A program made the translations under genes and the position numbers. From Rotaria socialis (taxonomy: Eukaryota; Rotifera; Eurotatoria; Philodinida; Philodinidae): DNA of 64,000 nt. The notes under the pieces are model-generated. The model saw only the letters and a list, made by a program, of their open reading frames with translations. It was not told where the DNA came from and did no database searches. The stretch's first letter is position 1. Every line of letters starts with the position of its first letter. This document shows, piece by piece, positions 13,690-25,400 of this stretch. The stretch is taken from contig CAJNYU010002676.1 of NCBI GenBank assembly GCA_905331475.1, forward strand, positions 62,001-126,000, in the 5' to 3' direction.

Positions 13690-14465
13690 ATAAATAATGC
13701 TTGCTACTTTTTGTTCATCGATCTTGTCCATTGACAGATGGCGACCCGTAACGGACAAGAAATCTTCTGTAGCGTTATAATTTAATGCACGGTATTTTAT
13801 TGGAAATTCCCAGTGTTGCTTGTCTTACTAGAGTTTACATATATTTGTTTCGTGAAGAATATACGGATTAGCATTAGGAAAACTACATCAGTGAAAACAA
13901 GACTACTCAGGTCGAACGATACAATACGGCCATTTACGGTGAAAATACGGAACAAAACAGAAATCATCTACGGATTCCGTGTCCAAGGATTGTAACCAAT
14001 CGTGTGTTGTTCTTTCTAAATGTTCGTACTGCTTCATTTACGAACGTGTTTGTTCGACCTGGGTATTAAATAGTGTTGGTTGAAGCCAATGCAAAACTTT
14101 GCTACAGATTGATTTTCTTAGGGTTTTGCGAGGTATCTTTGAAATAGATGCCTTTACTATAACATAGACACTACTATATCCATACTAACAAGATTAGACT
14201 TTGTAAAGCAAGTTTCTATAGGCACATTTCAATTGATTATTATGTGAATACTCGTCTGCCTTTACTAATGTAATTTTCCAAATGTTAATCTGTATATATT
14301 CAAAAACAGAAATCTGTGAACTGTTGATATGAACAACATTGCAGATTCACTAATATAAAAAATTGTACATTAGATTAACTTTATAGAAGATCTTTCGTCC
14401 GTCAAATATCGCCATCTGTCTATCGACAAGATTGATGAATGCAATATGACAAGCATAAGTTTATG
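13690..14465. mobile_element. Fold-back element: long imperfect inverted repeat
   Basis: The left arm (about 13690-13890) is matched by the reverse complement of the right arm (about 14270-14463). The best-matching block is around 13712-13745, with TTGACAGATGGCGA against ATAGACAGATGGCGA. Similarity continues inwards through AATCTTCT, a GTTA...TAATG stretch, and ATACGGATTAGCATTAGGAAAA against ATACAGATTAACATTTGGAAAA. Arms are roughly 190-200 bases with an unpaired centre of about 380 bases. There is no transposase; the only frame inside is a 60-codon one of no recognisable content. This is the structure of a non-autonomous fold-back or MITE-type DNA element. Target-site duplications were not established. 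Confidence 0.7.
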
Positions 14466-14640
14466 TACTTACTCTAATGTTCGGTTTCGAATAGTTGTAT
14501 TAAAAAAGCGTAAATGTATTTATCATCATTCTGCAAACTCATATAGTTTTCGACCTTAAAAAAAAGATTTAATCATCATTTTCAATGACATCTAATAGTT
14601 TAAAGTAAGGAAATATTTGAATTTCATTTATCGAAAGTCT

Positions 14641-17121
14641 ATGATTTCTTTTGCTAGCATTCCAACGAATTCATCTAATTTTTGGTCGGATAGAGGATAT
14701 CGCAAACGAAAAATTGATGTTATTGATTGCGAAGAAAAGTTAAACGAAAAAGAATTTCTTTTTGTTTTTATTCAAATTTCGTTTTATTAATTAGATCTCA
14801 ACATAAAATATTTTTCACCGAAGAAAAATTAATTGAAAATATGCAATTACTTTCATTAGATTTATCTGAAAATAGAAGTATATCAAATTCTGACAATTCA
14901 AAAACAGATGAGTATGGAAATATCTTTTTTTGTACGTTGTATTTGTTCTCTTGTTGCTTTGATTAGTGAAAAGAGTATTAATCAAAATGAACCAGATAAT
15001 TTATCAGAAAAAGAAACAAGATTTGAAATACATAAATTATTCAAAAATAATCTAATACGAAATAACTTACAAGATAGTTTAATTAATAAACTTTGTGATT
15101 ATGAAAGGTGAGATTGAGTTATTTAAATGAAAGCTTGTTTTTTTTTCATCGTAGATTTTCAGAAAAAAAATGTCTATGCAAATAGTGCCTTACATGCCAA
15201 TTCATTCAATACAATCTAATAACAATAATAATAATAATATAAGTAATACAAACGTGGATGAACAAGAGAAAAAGCAAGAAAATCAAAATTTATCTTTTGG
15301 TAAAGTTAAAGAACCTGAGGATCGTGTATTCAAACGACCATTACCACCAACATCTTATACAGTGGAAGAACCAGCTGAAAATACAACTAAACGAATTCCA
15401 AAAATGAAAAGGTTAAATTATGAAGATTGATTATTGCTAAAACAATCTTTATTTCTATAGGAGTTATTCTCAATCGATGCGTTTCAATAGCAATCTTTCA
15501 GTAGTTGAATTAAAACCTGACAGAAATGATTATTCATTTCAACATTCACAAACCGATTATTTTGTTGTTGAACCCTGTACACCTGTGTAAGTTTAAAGGA
15601 AAGAAAATCTGATTCGTAAAAATATTAAAACTTGGTCAAAAAAAGCAAGTAAACGAGTAGCAGTAGATTATTGATGTCTAAAGAAAGCGTACAAGAGTTT
15701 ATCATCTTCGTAGACTTTTTAGTCGGTTTTCAAATAATTGATCGTGAAATTTTCTATTCAATCCAATGAAAATGACTGTCAAGCAACATGACTATCAAAT
15801 CTTATTCTGTAACAAATGTTGGACTCGAAAAAATAGTGCACCATCAAACACGCTTTTCTTTTCACCATGAATAAACATGTTTGCGTTATTCTAAAGCGTA
15901 GACTCTCTATTGTATAAGTTATTGCTGCGAATAAAATGCAAGATAAATGCCTCGTAAAATTTTGCAAATTTCCAGTCGCTAGTTATTTTGATCAGCAATA
16001 ATGTCAAACCATTAATAATGCGCAATGAAGCTATTTATTAATAGAGAAAAGAAATTTTGCTGATAACAATTATTTTTCATTCGACAACGAATCTTAATCA
16101 ATATTAAGCTTAGCTAAATCAGATTTTTCATACAAATTTATGTAAATTCTTTCAAACGTGAATAAGTGAGGAGACACACAATACTCCGTATGGCAACATT
16201 TACGCTTTACATAAAAAGCAAAATATTTACCTAAGCCATAAAACTTCTCATGCGTCATAAAATCTTGTATGAAGATTCTTTTTTGGATCGTGATTAATGA
16301 AAAAATAATGGCCCAGATTTCACAGTGGTAACTGAATAATTGATGTTTTTGCAACATAATCCTTCGGAGTGAATATATTATTTAAATCGCACTTCTAAAA
16401 ACTGAGAAATATGTAATAAAAAGCACTCAAATGATTATTTTGCATTCAATATGAAATAGAATATCAATATATCTGAATGAAAATTAAAATGCACATGTAT
16501 TTTACACTTCATAACAGTCAATGAGAATGTTTTGATACTTTTAGTCATTAGAATTTCAAATGAATATTTTCGAAATATTCAAAGACAAACAATTAGTTTT
16601 TCAAATGCGATGTTTTTTTAATTAAATTCTATTACATACGTATGTGAATATTCAGATTTTATTTGATATTTTTATAAGAACTAATGTTTCTTTAATGAAA
16701 CAATAATGTATTGTTGTTGACAACACACACTCACACAATATTTCTTCTATATGAAATGTCAGTGATTCACCTTGATAGAATCGCTGAATATCGCGAATAT
16801 AGAGAAAGAAGAAAGAGAAATAATCAAATAACTTTTTTTTATACTTTGCCGTGAATGATTATGTCGTAGCATGAATAATAATATATATGTGATTTATTTT
16901 CTAGTGTTTTTCTTCTTTGTAGTGCCATTGATTCTACGAGCAGCTGCTTGAAACCAACGTCACAGACGAATCAATCATCGGTACAAATAAGTGAATATTT
17001 TGATTTTTCATCACTATCAGCAAGTACTAACAATCCTTTTACATCATTTAATGGTAATAGTTTTAATATGGAATCCATTATTTTAACAGATATTGATGAT
17101 AAAATGGACGATGACATTTGA
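14641..17121 (+). CDS. Uncharacterised protein with weak HCFC1R1/CCDC117-like motif
   Basis: Six exons join in phase: 14641-14738, 14795-14911, 14967-15107, 15163-15411, 15461-15586, 16923-17121, giving about 309 residues. The N-terminus has RGYRKRKIDV followed by HKIFFTEEKLIENMQLLSLD. This resembles the basic stretch plus FLSEENMATHFSQLSL region of mammalian HCFC1R1, but the HCF-binding (D/E)HxY motif is not visible. A segment SMQIVPYMPIHSIQ could correspond to the LVLW-type strand of HCFC1R1/CCDC117. An Asn run and KRPLPPTSYT follow; the C-terminus is acidic (DIDDKMDDDI). Exon 4 uses the second of two nearby AGs, because the first brings a stop. Without splicing of the last intron, translation stops at a TAA that lies within the donor site itself. 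The last intron (1336 bases) has no recognisable content. That it is a gene is well supported; its function is only a guess. Confidence 0.7.
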
Positions 17122-17231
17122 ATAATAAAAAAAAAATCACTGTGAATAAATCCGATTTCTTTTTGTATTTCTTTTTGTAGATAAGTTTCTATGTATAAAA
17201 AGCAAAATCAAACTGTGATATTTTAAAACCA
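17122..17231 (+). promoter_or_regulatory. Operon-like intercistronic region: poly(A) signals then splice acceptor
   Basis: Between two same-strand genes only 110 bases remain. They contain AATAAA at 17124-17129 and 17145-17150, then a T-rich tract ending in TTTTTGTAG at 17180. This is the arrangement expected where a polycistronic transcript is cut and its downstream part receives a spliced leader. The predicted 51-base leader of the next gene contains an 11-codon upstream frame (17191-17226). Confidence 0.5.
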
Positions 17232-18766
17232 ATGTCATCTGCATCCGATACTCAATTTGCAACAGTTATGGCTGAGAAATCGTCGAAAATAATAATAGAT
17301 TCGCCTGACGTTCGACGAGAATCTTCTAAAAATAGATTTGACTTGAAAAATGTACGCGATGCTTTTGTCAATTGTATTCAACCCGACAATGTGCTTCTAC
17401 TAGGTGAATATGTTCGTGCTTACGAAGAATTATGCATGTAAGATTAAATAATAGGTATACATATTTTATTTCGATTCTTATTTATTTTTCAAGATTTGTT
17501 TGTTCTTTGGGTACTGTATTTGAATGGGCAACAAAAGATTTATCAAATAAACTAATTGTGTTGAAAGAACATCAACGTTTCGATCCAATGAATTATGAAA
17601 CTATTCAATCGATGATTTTATATGAAATTGAATCGGGACGTATTCAATCAAGAGATACAACACTATTTAGTCAAACTGGAAAACCATTACAAAATGGTAG
17701 TCGAACATTATTAAGATTGCATCGAGCACTTGCGTTTCTTTCGGCGTTTTTAAGTGAGATGCGAAATGCATCAGATGATGCTAGTTCAGCAACTATCGCT
17801 TGCAATGCATACTCTGCAACTCTTGCACAATATCATTCATGGCCAATCAGATATACGTAAGAGATTATATATCATTTTGTTTGTTTCTTTCTTTCTTTAA
17901 TAATAAATTTGGTTAATTACCAGCAAACTATTAGAAAGTACATTCGTAGAGGAAAATCTAGCGAGTAACTCTCACAATATGATTTCTATTTAGAAAAATA
18001 CACTACACTATGGAATTCGGTGGGCGTAATTGGAAAGGCTGCTGGCTTGTTTTTATTACTCAGTGTATCGTGCAGGAAGCTTTCTACTTCGTTTATAACC
18101 TCAGTAATGAATTTAATGGATGAAGTTTCGAAACCATAGTCTTCCCTGGTTGTTTTGTCTACAAGAGGAAAATCTTGATAGATATTGTTAAAGCTCAATA
18201 TTTTAGGAGTAAAACTTAGAACAGAATTTAATTCTGATTTCGATTCCAAAGCAACGTCTAGTGTAACAGAGACAAAATAAATAATTTTGTTGATCTTTTC
18301 TCTCTGGAAAGATTTCATTATCTGGAAAATTGATCAAAAACTCTGCACAACATATCTTTAATCATCTACGTTCATTTTACCAAAACCTCCTAAATATCAA
18401 ACATGGACACATACTATAAATTTTTTCGCGGGTTTTCTATTTCATTGTAGTTTGCTCAATGATTTGTTCTTATTGTTACATTTGACAGAATAGGTTTTAA
18501 AAAAAAACTTCGCAGAAATAGTTTTTATCTAAACTGTATCAATTTTTACTTGCGCTTTAATTAAAAATAAATTTTATATTTCTAGGATCATTGGTGCCAT
18601 TAAAGTAGCAGTTCCAAATCGCCAAGAACTTGTCAATAAGCTTCTTACGAAACGAACTACTGATGAAATCAATACATACGCCGACGAAATAGTGCAAGCG
18701 TGTAATATGATTGAACGCACAACACAAGAACTTTTCAAAACCTATAATCTGGTAAAATTGCCATAA
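17232..18766 (+). CDS. CPTP: Ceramide-1-phosphate transfer protein (GLTP fold)
   Basis: Three exons (17232-17437, 17494-17856, 18586-18766) give about 249 residues. The protein moves ceramide-1-phosphate between membranes in the cytosol. The match to animal CPTP runs the length of the domain: SLGTVFEWATKDLSNKL, SRTLLRLHRALAFLSAFL, AQYHSWPIRYT and a C-terminus NLVKLP like the human LLDLP. The five residues that bind the lipid phosphate in human CPTP (D56, K60, R106, R110, H150) have counterparts at about D84, K88, R139, R143 and H183 with the same spacing, which favours a ceramide-1-phosphate donor over glycolipid. About 35 extra N-terminal residues precede the domain. Intron 2 (729 bases) contains an antisense frame of 110 codons (17986-18318) of unknown meaning. 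It follows the upstream gene by 110 bases and is probably co-transcribed with it. AATAAA lies at 19009-19014. Confidence 0.93.
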
Positions 18767-19833
18767 GCGTCTGTTCTCTTTTTTGCTGTCTATGATATTC
18801 TGCTGTTAATTCTGAAAAGTACGTGCTTATATATTTCTTTTCTTGTTCTATTCCATATTGCTGATAACCGATGTAAAAGTTAATGAATAATTACAATGGT
18901 TTTATTTATTTTTTATTTTTATTTTATGTTTTTTTATAAAATAATCTTGATATGAGTTACTTATTTTATGAATTTGAACAATGAATGATAGTTACTGATA
19001 AATAGTACAATAAAATATAATAAAAATTGCTTATATAAGACATATGATTGAATTTTTGCTTGGCATTTGTATCGATTAAATCGATACAAAAATGAATAGA
19101 TATATATTTTACTCTAGCGTCATTCCTATGCAACTCTCGCCTAACAATACTACTGTTTTCGTTATGATGAAAGCTTGGAATGGTTTCTAAATCGTAATAT
19201 ATAACAAAAGAGAATATTTTAAGTAGCTAATCAAACATGCCGTGCTAAAATTTTTGTTCAGCAAGAAAAACAGAAAATTTATGCGTTAGTTTTTGACACA
19301 AAACTGATTTTTTTCAACTCTCAATATATTTTCATCAAAGAAAAGCTTTTAACAGATGTTTATTAGTCTCATGTGAAATATGAATATGGCTCAGTCATTT
19401 TCTGTTCTTGCAAATTGTATTCTTGATTCAAGCAGAACACGTCGAGGTCAGCTGAACTTCTGATTGTAAAACTACAAATAATACTGACATTTCTGTTTGA
19501 CTTCCTAATCGATGAACCAATATTGGTAGCAATCAGCCAATACCCGATTTTTTCCCCTCTTGATATTGTGTTGCTCACTAGCATGCTCATTATTTGGTCT
19601 ACTGATCTATTTCGAATGAATGTCTTTTATAGATTTGTAAGAATTCAAAAAAACAAATGTTCATAGTTAGAAATTTTTATCATCAGTAAGTTTCTCTTTT
19701 ATTTACAGATATTTGAAAAGACATACATATATATACATATATATGTAAAATCTAAAGAGCAGTCATAAATAGATAAACTAAAACTAATAAAGAAAAAAAT
19801 CACACAGTTGAGTCTTTTCAGTACTGATTTTCT
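18767..19833. other. Intergenic space between convergent CPTP and acetyl-CoA synthetase
   Basis: No coding content recognised. It holds the CPTP poly(A) signal (19009-19014), a minus-strand AATAAA for the synthetase at 19698-19703, short (TA)n/(ATAC)n runs near 19730-19746, and a small perfect palindrome (listed separately). Confidence 0.6.
19066..19090. repeat. Short perfect palindrome
   Basis: An 11-base arm TTTGTATCGAT is followed by three bases and its exact reverse complement. It lies about 50 bases after the CPTP poly(A) signal. It may be chance or a 3'-end structure. Confidence 0.5.
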
Positions 19834-22485
19834 TTAAGATTGTTTTGTTCGTGGAGACGCTTTAATTAATTCTTCGACAATACTTGGATCACTTAATGTT
19901 GAAATATCACCAAGATTACTAATATCTGGTTGAACAATTTTACGTAGAATACGTCGCATAATTTTGCCACTGCGTGTCTTTGGTAAACCTGGCGTGAAAT
20001 GAACGTAGTCAGGAGAAACATGTGCACCAATTATTTCGCGTACACTTTTAATTAAATCCTTTCGTAGTTCCTCACTAGGTTCATAATGATCTTTCAATGT
20101 AACAAAACAATACATTCCTTGATTTTTCTTCGGATCAGGATAACCAACAACGGCAGCTTCGATTACGCCTACATGATGTTCAAGTGCAGCTTCAACTTCA
20201 GCTGTACCGATATTATGTCCAGAAATAACCAGCACATCATCCTAGGGAATAAAAACAAAAATAATTTCATATGAAATAGATAATTTGTTTTTCTACGAAC
20301 AACTCGACCAGTTATCCAATGATAACCATTTCCTTTTATTTCACATCCATCACCGGTGAAATAAAAGCCAGGATAACTTTTAAAGTAAGTTTCAACAAAA
20401 CGTTCATGATTGCGATAAAGAGTACGTGCTTGACCTGGCCATGAGTCAGCAATACACAATTCACCTTTAGTTGGTGGATCTAATGGTTTTTTCGTTTTTT
20501 TATCAAATAATTGTGTCTCAATACCAAAGAATGGAAGTGTAGCTGAACCTGGCTCTAACTGCCAAGCATTTGCCATAGGTGTAATCATAAAACCACCTGT
20601 TTCAGTCTATTTTCAATGAAAAACAAACCAATTTTCAAGGTCAGAATAGAACAAGGCGTATTCATATTACTTGCCACCATGTATCAATAACTGGACATCG
20701 ATGATCACCTAAAAACGAAGAAGAAACAAAATAAATCATTTAGTAAAGAAAAATATTTTAGAACTTTACCAACCACATCATGAAACCACTGCCATGCTTC
20801 AGGATTAATTGGTTCACCAACTGAACCTAAAATTCTTAATGATTGACGACTTGTTTTAGTAACATATTCGTCGTCGTGTTGCATTAACGATCGAATAGCT
20901 GTTGGAGCCGTATAAAAAATATTTACTTCATGTTTATCAATAACATTCCAAAGACGTGATACGTCAGGATATGTTGGTACACCTTCGTAGATAACACTTG
21001 TAGCACGATTTGCTAATGGCCCATAGACGACATCTAAAAATGACTATTATAGTTCGATTAATAGAATATGAAATTTAATTATTTACATGAATGTCCTGTA
21101 ATCCAACCAATATCAGCAGTACACATAAACACATCACCGGGATTATAATCAAATGCATATTTAAAAGTTAAACTTGTATATGTTAAATAGCCACCTGTCG
21201 TGTGAACGACTCCTTTTGGTTTACCCGTTGAGCCACTGGTATAGAGCTATTATTAATAAAAATCGTTGTATAGTTTTAGTTTAATTATTTTTCTTGTCAA
21301 ATTAAACTTACAATAAACAATGGATCTTCAGCATTCATTGGTTCAGGTTGACATTTGTCATTGACTGTTTCCATTTCTTTATGCACCCAAAAGTCTCTTC
21401 CTTCTTTCCATTCGAGTGTATCACGTAAGCTAGCACAATCATCTTTCACTTCAGGCATGCCATGATTTCTTTGAAAAACAAGCACTGTTTTAACAGTACT
21501 GCATTGTTTCAGTTGTAAGGCTTGATCAATTTTACTTTTTAATGTTGATGGTTTTCCACCACGAACGCCAAAATCCGTTGTAATAACAACTGATGATTCA
21601 CAATCCGATATACGGTCAGCGATATTATTGGCGCTGAAACCTCCGAATACAACCGAATGTATTGCACCGATGCGTGCACAAGCAAGTAATGCAACACATG
21701 CTTCAGCTACCATAGGCAAATAAATAGTAACACGATCTCCTTTCTTAACTCCATGTTTTTTAAGTACGTTTGCAAATTTTTTAACCTCACGTAAAAGTTC
21801 ACCATATGTTATTTGGTGGCGAGATTCAGTTGGTTCATCAGGTTCAAATATAAGTGCTACTTGTTGGGCAAAACTATGATTATGGTGAATATGTCGATCA
21901 AGACAGTTATAGCAAACATTTAGTACACCATCTTGATACCATTTAATATCAACACCACGTGGTGTACGATAATCAAATTCTGTATTTTTTATTTTTGTTG
22001 GAAAACGATACCAATCCAAACGTTCAGCTGCCATTTTCCAGAAACGATTTGGATCTTCAATTGATAAAGCATATATTGCTTTATATTCATCTAGTGTTCG
22101 TATTGACTCTGGTAATGATGTTTCATTCCATTTTGCATTAGTTGATGTTGTACGATAGAATGTTGATATCAACGGATTGGATAGGAAACTATTCTCAGAT
22201 GATAATAATGCCGATGGATGTGCAATAGTCTGATGTGTCGTATTATTAGTTGTTGAAGTTTTCATTAATTTTGAAGAAGCTACGGAATCATGATTTTTCG
22301 TTAATGTATGAAAACGCGAAGTCGAGCGAGCGGCGTCTGATACATATACGAAAGAAAAACAAGAACAACTATTAGACACATAATTGTAATATTATTTTAA
22401 AATATTCACCATTTAAATTTTTTATCCAGAGTGATAAATAGCGAATGGAAGCATTGCCATAGCTGTACTTTGCGGTCAACAACAT
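19834..22485 (-). CDS. ACSS: Acetyl-CoA synthetase (AMP-forming), possibly mitochondrial
   Basis: Seven minus-strand exons (22485-22410, 22336-21312, 21246-21087, 21033-20770, 20708-20671, 20606-20301, 20241-19834) give about 758 residues. The enzyme activates acetate through acetyl-AMP to acetyl-CoA. The ACS N-terminal region ([19 protein letters not shown]), the nucleotide loop [19 protein letters not shown] (about residues 369-387), DTWWQTETGGF, the hinge region [20 protein letters not shown] and the C-terminal [13 protein letters not shown] (the Lys near 716 is the usual acetylation-regulated residue) are all present. About 110 residues precede the conserved part. They are rich in Ser, Thr, Arg and Lys and poor in acidic residues ([20 protein letters not shown] at the start), which suggests a mitochondrial presequence as in ACSS1, but this was not tested. 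The intron after the GRV codon begins GTTCGT; using it as donor restores VDDV exactly. Confidence 0.95.
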
Positions 22486-25400
22486 TGTAAATGATAGCCG
22501 ACCGTTTTTCAAAAAAAAAAAAATTTCTAAGGTATATTTTTCATCTGAGTTTCTTTTTCGTTCTGTTTTGTTACTGTATGATGGCTGCTTTTTACGTTAT
22601 AAGAAAAAGGCTTGGTAGTCGAAGGGTTGCCGAGCCCCTTGATTTTATCTTTCGAGAGAGAGAGAGAGATTCAGGCGTTTGCAAAGAAGAAAAAAGAATC
22701 AGAAAGAAGCAGAGAGGGAAAAAAACATGCAGGGCGTGATGTAGTATTTATATTTCCTATTCTGTCTTTTATCGAGCACGTCGCAAGACAGATGAAAATA
22801 GAAATAGAGATAGACAACAACGGCTTATGCAAAAGTACATACCGACGAAGTTGTCTATATTATATTCACGCGTACAACTGTCAGGGAGTGTAGACAGCTT
22901 CGCGTTACTGCGCCCCCCCCCACCCCAACACTTTAGTAAAGAAACTGTGCATGAATATTTTTGTTCTTAAAAACATTGTCTTGCGCCCCTCTACCTTTAT
23001 TTTTTGTTACATCTTTGATCATACTAAAAGCAATGATATACTAGTTTAATAAATTTATTCTCATGATAGTCCCGATGTGTTTTCGAGTAAGACTCCTTAT
23101 AATATGGTTGATACGTAGAAAAGAAAAGAAAATATTTCGTCGACTACAGAGAATACTGCATATTAAACATATATGACTTCGATAATAAATCCTGTCTACT
23201 TTTCTTTTCTATTTGTATTCTACAATACCGTCTCGCTGAAGCATCGTTCGACGGCTAGAACGAAGAAGAAAAAAGAATATGTCCTGTGCTAACTTGTCGA
23301 ATGTCTTCGTTCTTGCTTTTCTTTTGGCTGGCACACCATGTACTTCAGAAAGTACAGCAAATATTATTGGTTGTCGGGTTTTTTTCTTTGTTTGATTTGA
23401 TCTTTTATGATTGAATATGATAAACAAAATAATAGAGACAAATAAAGTACAAAGACAAAATGTCATTTAAACATTACCAAATAATATAAAATTATAAACC
23501 GATATTTTTTTCAAAAAAAAATCAAACTACCTATGAAAGTATGCGAAGAATCTTCTGATAATATAACAAATAATAATCTATTACGGATAGCTTATTTTAA
23601 AGATCATACGAGTTTAAGAAATCTATTTGAAAATTTCCTAGGAATAATGCATAAATGAATTTCATTCAGAATTACGCTGTCTTCTACTGGTATCGGTTGC
23701 AGTTAATTTCCTGCATTGTTTATATTGTTGATAGGTAGATGAAAGGTTGCTGTACTCAATTATTCTCGAGGATGATATAACCAAGGACAATATGCGTCGT
23801 TACGAGAGAGGAAAAAAATACTTTTAATCAACCTTTCTTTTTATCTAGTTATTTAGGAAGACAAAAAGCTGCCTTGATTTTTTCCGTTTTAATAAGAACA
23901 TGAAATGGCTACGGCTTGATTGCGGACATTTTATTCCTCCAATTAAGAGAAAACGTCCGCAAAGTAGAAACAGAGGGAGCGAAACAAAAATAGTCGCAGA
24001 GTGGAAAATGTCCGCAAAGCAGAATCGGGGCGGGAGGAGAGAAAAAAATGTCAGCATTATGGAATCAAGACAAGATTTATTAGGTGAAAAAAATACAGAA
24101 AAATCATTTATGAAGAATAGTTGAACAACTAACTGTGTTAGGTTGATAATCAAGATTCATTCCAAAATTATAATTTTTAAAAACTATACGGTCTTTATTA
24201 GATTGTGTGGAAATTGGAGGAAAGTTATCATCTTTCACAATGGACATTTTTATTTGATTCGTCTAGGTTTAACTTCGTCACTTTCAATGTTTTTCTTTCA
24301 CAATAAACATGCTTATAAAATGGCCAGGATGACATGTGATGAACAACACTAGACTAGCTCGAAACAGTTGATATTATTCAGTACATCTATTTGCATGAAT
24401 CATCTTAAAATATCAATTTTCCTTTGATTCCACAATGCGTACATTTTTTGCTCTCTTCCCGCCGATTCTGTTTTGCGGACATTTTCCACTCTGCGACTAT
24501 TTTTGTCTCTCTCCCCTGTTTCTACTTTGCGGATGTTTTTTTCCAACAATTAAGAAAAAACGTCCGTAATCAAGAAGACGCGCATGAAATTATGCTTGAT
24601 TTCTTTTGTATATTATTACTTTTTTGGATGCTATTTAGTAGTTAAACATATGTGCTGTATGGACAAGTCTCTAGTATAGAAAAGAGAGTCTCGAGGTCGT
24701 TGCGATGACTCAGAAGGCCATGAAGCATATTTAAACTCATGAAGACAGGATTTGGAGGAAGCTCTTCGGAGAAATTCGATGAGCAAAATAAAACGATTGG
24801 CAAACGCAAGCAATTTTCTTTGTTGTAGGAGAGCACTCTTGTATATAGATAACAACACGACATTTTTTTTAATCAAGAAGACATTGTTTCGATTTAGAAA
24901 CGATAATGTAGCAGCAATTTCGACTATCGTTTACGCAGATGTATGAGTATTTTCTTTGTCTATAATAATAATTGTTTATAGTGCTATGTACCCAGTAAAA
25001 TGATTCAGTTAAGTAAAATGAAATGAAAATAAGAGTATAATTATGTTTCACATAACTTCAGATCTCAATGATTTTTATCTAACATACAGTTATCATCTTC
25101 TTGCTATAGATAAAATACTATTTCTATATTAAATAAAACAGTCACCAAAAATATATGTATTCTATAATATTAATAAATATCAATCGACTATAACAAGTTC
25201 ATCATGAAACGACCTTTAAATTAATATTCTATTACTACTCATTATACTTCATAAATTTTCAAATATTATACTGCGCTATTTTTAGTTTTTCATCAAGAAC
25301 ATTGACGATGAGGGTAAATGTAAACAGTTGGGTTGCGTACTATTATCAGTTAACGAAAATACATTTTAAAAAGACGAAGAACCAAACTAAGCAGAATTAT

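Noticed and set aside
22612-22893. Overlapping plus-strand frames of 80-90 codons
   Set aside because: Driven by a GA-rich repeat (EREREREIQ-type translation); upstream of the acetyl-CoA synthetase start on the opposite strand, with no protein similarity.
23209-23466. 85-codon minus-strand frame
   Set aside because: No recognisable domain or partner exons; considered a chance frame.
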